Part shown: in pieces, positions 61,271-64,000 of the stretch
How positions within the stretch are numbered: position 1 is the first letter of the stretch
Layout of the letters: each line of letters begins with the position of its first letter
NCBI GenBank assembly: GCA_001302245.1
Contig: LGYU01000029.1
Location: forward strand, 82,488 to 146,487
Length of the DNA: 64,000 nucleotides
Source: Chitinophagaceae bacterium PMP191F
Lineage (GTDB): Bacteria; Bacteroidota; Bacteroidia; Chitinophagales; Chitinophagaceae
Direction of reading: 5' to 3'
Notes under the pieces: model-generated
What the model was told of the DNA's origin: nothing
Database searches by the model: none
What the model saw: only the letters and a program-made list of their open reading frames with translations
Made by a program: the position numbers and the translations under genes

Positions 61271-64000
61271 ATGCACATAACCAGAACAAATATTTTTATG
61301 CTACCTGAAAATAAACGTTTCAGATACCAGCTATCCGGCTTATTATTCCTGTTGGTGTTTCCTGTATTAATACGGGCACAGTATTCACCGGATACCAAGA
61401 TCAACTATGTGCGCACCTGGGAAGCAACAGCGCCTGACACCAGCCGGGCAAACATCGTTACCCGTCCATTAAAGGATGTAAAAATGGCCACGGCGTATGT
61501 GGACGGGCTGGGCCGACCTTTACAATCTGTTTCCAGACAAGGCTCATTCCCCACAGGCGGCAGTGCCGTGGACCTGGTAAGCCCGGTGGAGTATGATGCG
61601 TTTGGCCGGGAGGTAAAAAAATATTTACCCTTTGCCGCCAACAATACCAATGGCAATACCTCCCTCAGTGATGGTGGTTTTAAACTGAACCCCTTCCAGC
61701 AGCAACCGGTGTTCGGTGCCGCACAGTACAGCGGGGAGAGTTATTATTACAGCCAGACGGACTATGAAGCCTCGCCACTGAACCGGGTGAACAAGGTAAT
61801 GGCCCCCGGCAATAGCTGGACCGGCAGTAACCGTGGGGTACAAAATAAATACTGGATCAACACGGCCACCGATGCGGTGAAGATCTGGACAGTGAGCAAT
61901 GTGAGTAATGACTGGGGCACCTATAGTGCAACGGGTAGTTATGCAGCCGGTGAGTTGTACAAGAATGTAGTGGTGGATGAGCACGGTAAACAAGTCGTAG
62001 AGTTCAAGGATAAGGAAGGGAAGATCATCTTAAAAAAAGTACAGCTGACGGCTACAGCCGATGATGGCAGTGGTGCAGGCTACACCGGATGGTTGAGTAC
62101 TTACTATGTATATGATGACCTGGGTAACCTGCGATTGGTCATCCAACCCAAAGCCGTGGAAGCACTGGCTGCCGCCAACTGGGAACTGTCTGCCACGCAG
62201 TTGTCAGAGTTGTGTTTCCGGTATGAATACGATCCACGCAACCGGATGATCCGTAAAAAAGTACCGGGTGCGGGAGAGGTGTGGATGGTGTATGATACCC
62301 GCGACCGGCTGGTGATGACGCAGGATGCGAGCCTGCGGGGTAAAAAGCAATGGTTGTATACGCAATACGATGGCCTGAACCGACCGGTAGCGACCGGACT
62401 ATTGACCGACAGCGATCATTATAATGATCTGGTGTATCATCTCGGACAAGCTTATAGCAGCAGCGCCTATCCCAACCTGGCTTCGTATACCAGTGAGGAG
62501 CTGAGCCGCACATTTTATGACAATTACAACTGGCGCAGCAGCTATGGCAATCCGCTGAGTGCTACCCGCAGCACTACGTATGATAGTTACCTGAGTACTG
62601 CCAGCAACAGCACCTGGCCCTATCCGCAGGCGCTTACGCAGAGTAATACACTTACCGGGCAAGTGACCGGCAGCCGTATCAAAATACTGGGTACCAGTAC
62701 CTGGCTCTACTCCATCCCGTTTTATGATGACAAGGGCCGGGTGATCCAGGTACAAAGTACCAACAGTACCGGTGGCACGGATATCGCTACCACACAGTAC
62801 AGTTGGGCAGGACAACCTTTACTAACGATACAACAGACCCAGAAAAGCGGTACCAACAGCCAGACGACGGTGGTACTGACGCAACTGAGCTATGATGACC
62901 TGGACAGACTGGTACAGGTGAACAAAAAACTCAGCAACAGTTTAGTGAACAGTAGTACGATGCCGGGTAGCTGGACCACGGTGTTACAAAACGAATACGA
63001 TGCATTGGGCCAGCTAAAAAAGAAAACACTGGGAGCAGGACTGGAAGATATTACCCACGAGTACAATATCCGTGGCTGGCTGACAGGGATTAACAAGGGC
63101 TATGTAGCGGGCAGTGGTGCGCATTACTTTGGGATGGAACTGGCGTATGACAACACCACGTCTGCGGCCGGCACCACCAGTTACAGTGCCGCACAATACA
63201 ATGGCAATATTACCGGTACGGTCTGGAAAACAGCCGGGGCCGGTATCGGCCGCCAGTATGATTTTACCTATGATGCGGCCAACCGGTTAACGGGTGCTGC
63301 GTTCAAACAAAATACCAGCGGCAGTAGCTGGAACAACAGTACGGTGAACTTTACCGTAGACAACCTGGGCTATGATGCCAATGGCAATATCCTGGGCATG
63401 CGGCAGTATGGCTGGCAGCCGGGCAGCAGTAACCCGATCGATAACCTGAGCTATACGTATTACGATCATAGCAATAAGCTGAAAAACGTGATTGATGCCA
63501 ACAATGATCCGAACACCAAACTGGGTGACTTCCGGGCATCACAAAGCTACCTGACTGCTTTAGGCGGCACCAAGACCAACAGTGCTACGGATTATACCTA
63601 CGACAACAATGGCAATCTTATTAAAGACCTCAATAAAGATATTGATGATGCTACGACCAACGGCATAGAATACAATCATCTCAATTTACCATCGGTGATC
63701 CATGTAAAGGACAAGGGCACGATCACGTATACGTATGATGCCGGTGGGAACAAATTGCAGAAAGTAGTGACAGAGACGGGTAAACCCACCAAAACAACAC
63801 TCTATCTCGGTGGTGCGGTGTATGAAGATGACCAGTTGCAGTTTGTGGGACAGGAAGAAGGACGTATCCGTTACGCCAAAAAGTACTTTGTGAGTGGTGA
63901 CAGTGCGTATTTGTTTGTCTATGATTACTTTATCAAAGACCACCTGGGCAATGTGCGGATGGTGCTGACCACGCAGAAAGATACGGCGCAATACATGGCC
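61271..64000 (+). CDS. RHS/YD-repeat protein (DUF6443-like N-terminus), 3' end outside window
   Basis: The frame from ATG 61271 is open for 910 codons to the window end. A signal peptide (LLFLLVFPVLIRAQ) is followed by a DUF6443-like region (YVRTWEATAPDTS, then TAYVDGLGRPLQSVSRQGS and YDAFGREVKKYLPF). Many YD repeats follow (YVYDDLGNLRLVIQPK, YEYDPRNRMIRKKVPG, YDLLGQLKKK-like, DYTYDNNGNLIKDLNKD), ending with the start of the RHS-associated core (YDYFIKDHLGNVRMVLT). RHS proteins form a beta-cocoon shell that often carries a variable C-terminal toxin or effector; that part is not visible. GC content and codon use are clearly higher than in the AT-rich DNA just upstream. Confidence 0.92.
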   Translation, partial: MHITRTNIFMLPENKRFRYQLSGLLFLLVFPVLIRAQYSPDTKINYVRTWEATAPDTSRANIVTRPLKDVKMATAYVDGLGRPLQSVSRQGSFPTGGSAVDLVSPVEYDAFGREVKKYLPFAANNTNGNTSLSDGGFKLNPFQQQPVFGAAQYSGESYYYSQTDYEASPLNRVNKVMAPGNSWTGSNRGVQNKYWINTATDAVKIWTVSNVSNDWGTYSATGSYAAGELYKNVVVDEHGKQVVEFKDKEGKIILKKVQLTATADDGSGAGYTGWLSTYYVYDDLGNLRLVIQPKAVEALAAANWELSATQLSELCFRYEYDPRNRMIRKKVPGAGEVWMVYDTRDRLVMTQDASLRGKKQWLYTQYDGLNRPVATGLLTDSDHYNDLVYHLGQAYSSSAYPNLASYTSEELSRTFYDNYNWRSSYGNPLSATRSTTYDSYLSTASNSTWPYPQALTQSNTLTGQVTGSRIKILGTSTWLYSIPFYDDKGRVIQVQSTNSTGGTDIATTQYSWAGQPLLTIQQTQKSGTNSQTTVVLTQLSYDDLDRLVQVNKKLSNSLVNSSTMPGSWTTVLQNEYDALGQLKKKTLGAGLEDITHEYNIRGWLTGINKGYVAGSGAHYFGMELAYDNTTSAAGTTSYSAAQYNGNITGTVWKTAGAGIGRQYDFTYDAANRLTGAAFKQNTSGSSWNNSTVNFTVDNLGYDANGNILGMRQYGWQPGSSNPIDNLSYTYYDHSNKLKNVIDANNDPNTKLGDFRASQSYLTALGGTKTNSATDYTYDNNGNLIKDLNKDIDDATTNGIEYNHLNLPSVIHVKDKGTITYTYDAGGNKLQKVVTETGKPTKTTLYLGGAVYEDDQLQFVGQEEGRIRYAKKYFVSGDSAYLFVYDYFIKDHLGNVRMVLTTQKDTAQYMA

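Noticed and set aside
1..64000. tRNA, rRNA, CRISPR arrays or intact transposases
   Set aside because: I read both strands for tRNA arm patterns, regularly spaced repeats and transposase motifs and found none; small RNAs without strong signatures could be missed.

Overview
The window looks like chromosomal DNA of a Bacteroidota bacterium, most probably family Chitinophagaceae (Chitinophaga/Niastella-like). This is inferred from a SusC/SusD pair, a secreted protease with a type IX secretion C-terminal domain, a PUR/DUF3276 protein, a two-component propeller sensor, LytTR/LytS-type regulators, an RHS-type YD-repeat protein and several promoters matching the Bacteroidota TAnnTTTG -7 element. No tRNA, rRNA, CRISPR array or intact insertion sequence was seen.

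Layout. 1-3787 (minus): SusD (cut by the window edge) and its SusC partner. 3788-4890: a very AT-rich spacer and a frameshifted subclass B1 metallo-beta-lactamase. 4959-14643 (plus): a metal-efflux locus with an OmpR-type regulator and sensor kinase, then czcC, czcB, mgtE, a DUF190 gene and czcA/cusA. 14851-16996: two tandem fatty acid desaturases. 16997-22883: a DHA2 exporter divergent from a Crp-family regulator, then an SMR exporter, an NAPE-PLD-like hydrolase and an ABC exporter. 23145-32992: a PUR protein, then a minus-strand block with a secreted metalloprotease, a small secreted protein, pgi, an MscS channel and threonine aldolase. 33376-39100: a lipoprotein, a small membrane protein, a P-loop kinase-like protein, an FtsX/MacB-type permease and a hemerythrin-like protein.

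39101-45909 is the most interesting part. A propeller sensor whose kinase domain lacks recognisable ATP-binding boxes converges on a three-gene operon of two LytS-type kinases and a LytTR regulator. The upstream regions of the propeller gene and of the operon each carry two 9-bp direct repeats separated by exactly 12 bp, and the repeat resembles the LytTR half-site consensus. This predicts that the LytTR regulator controls both its own operon and the propeller gene.

45910-64000: a coiled-coil exported protein, the 3' remnant of a second FtsX permease, a DUF2452 protein, a YtxH protein, an orphan double-glycine-leader peptide with its own terminator, a moaCB fusion plus moeA, a class IV aminotransferase and P1 peptidase pair, GH43 and GH92 glycosidases, a phosphotransferase, an OmpA/TSP3 protein, a long AT-rich spacer, a frameshifted small exported gene and the first 910 codons of an RHS/YD-repeat protein that runs off the end.
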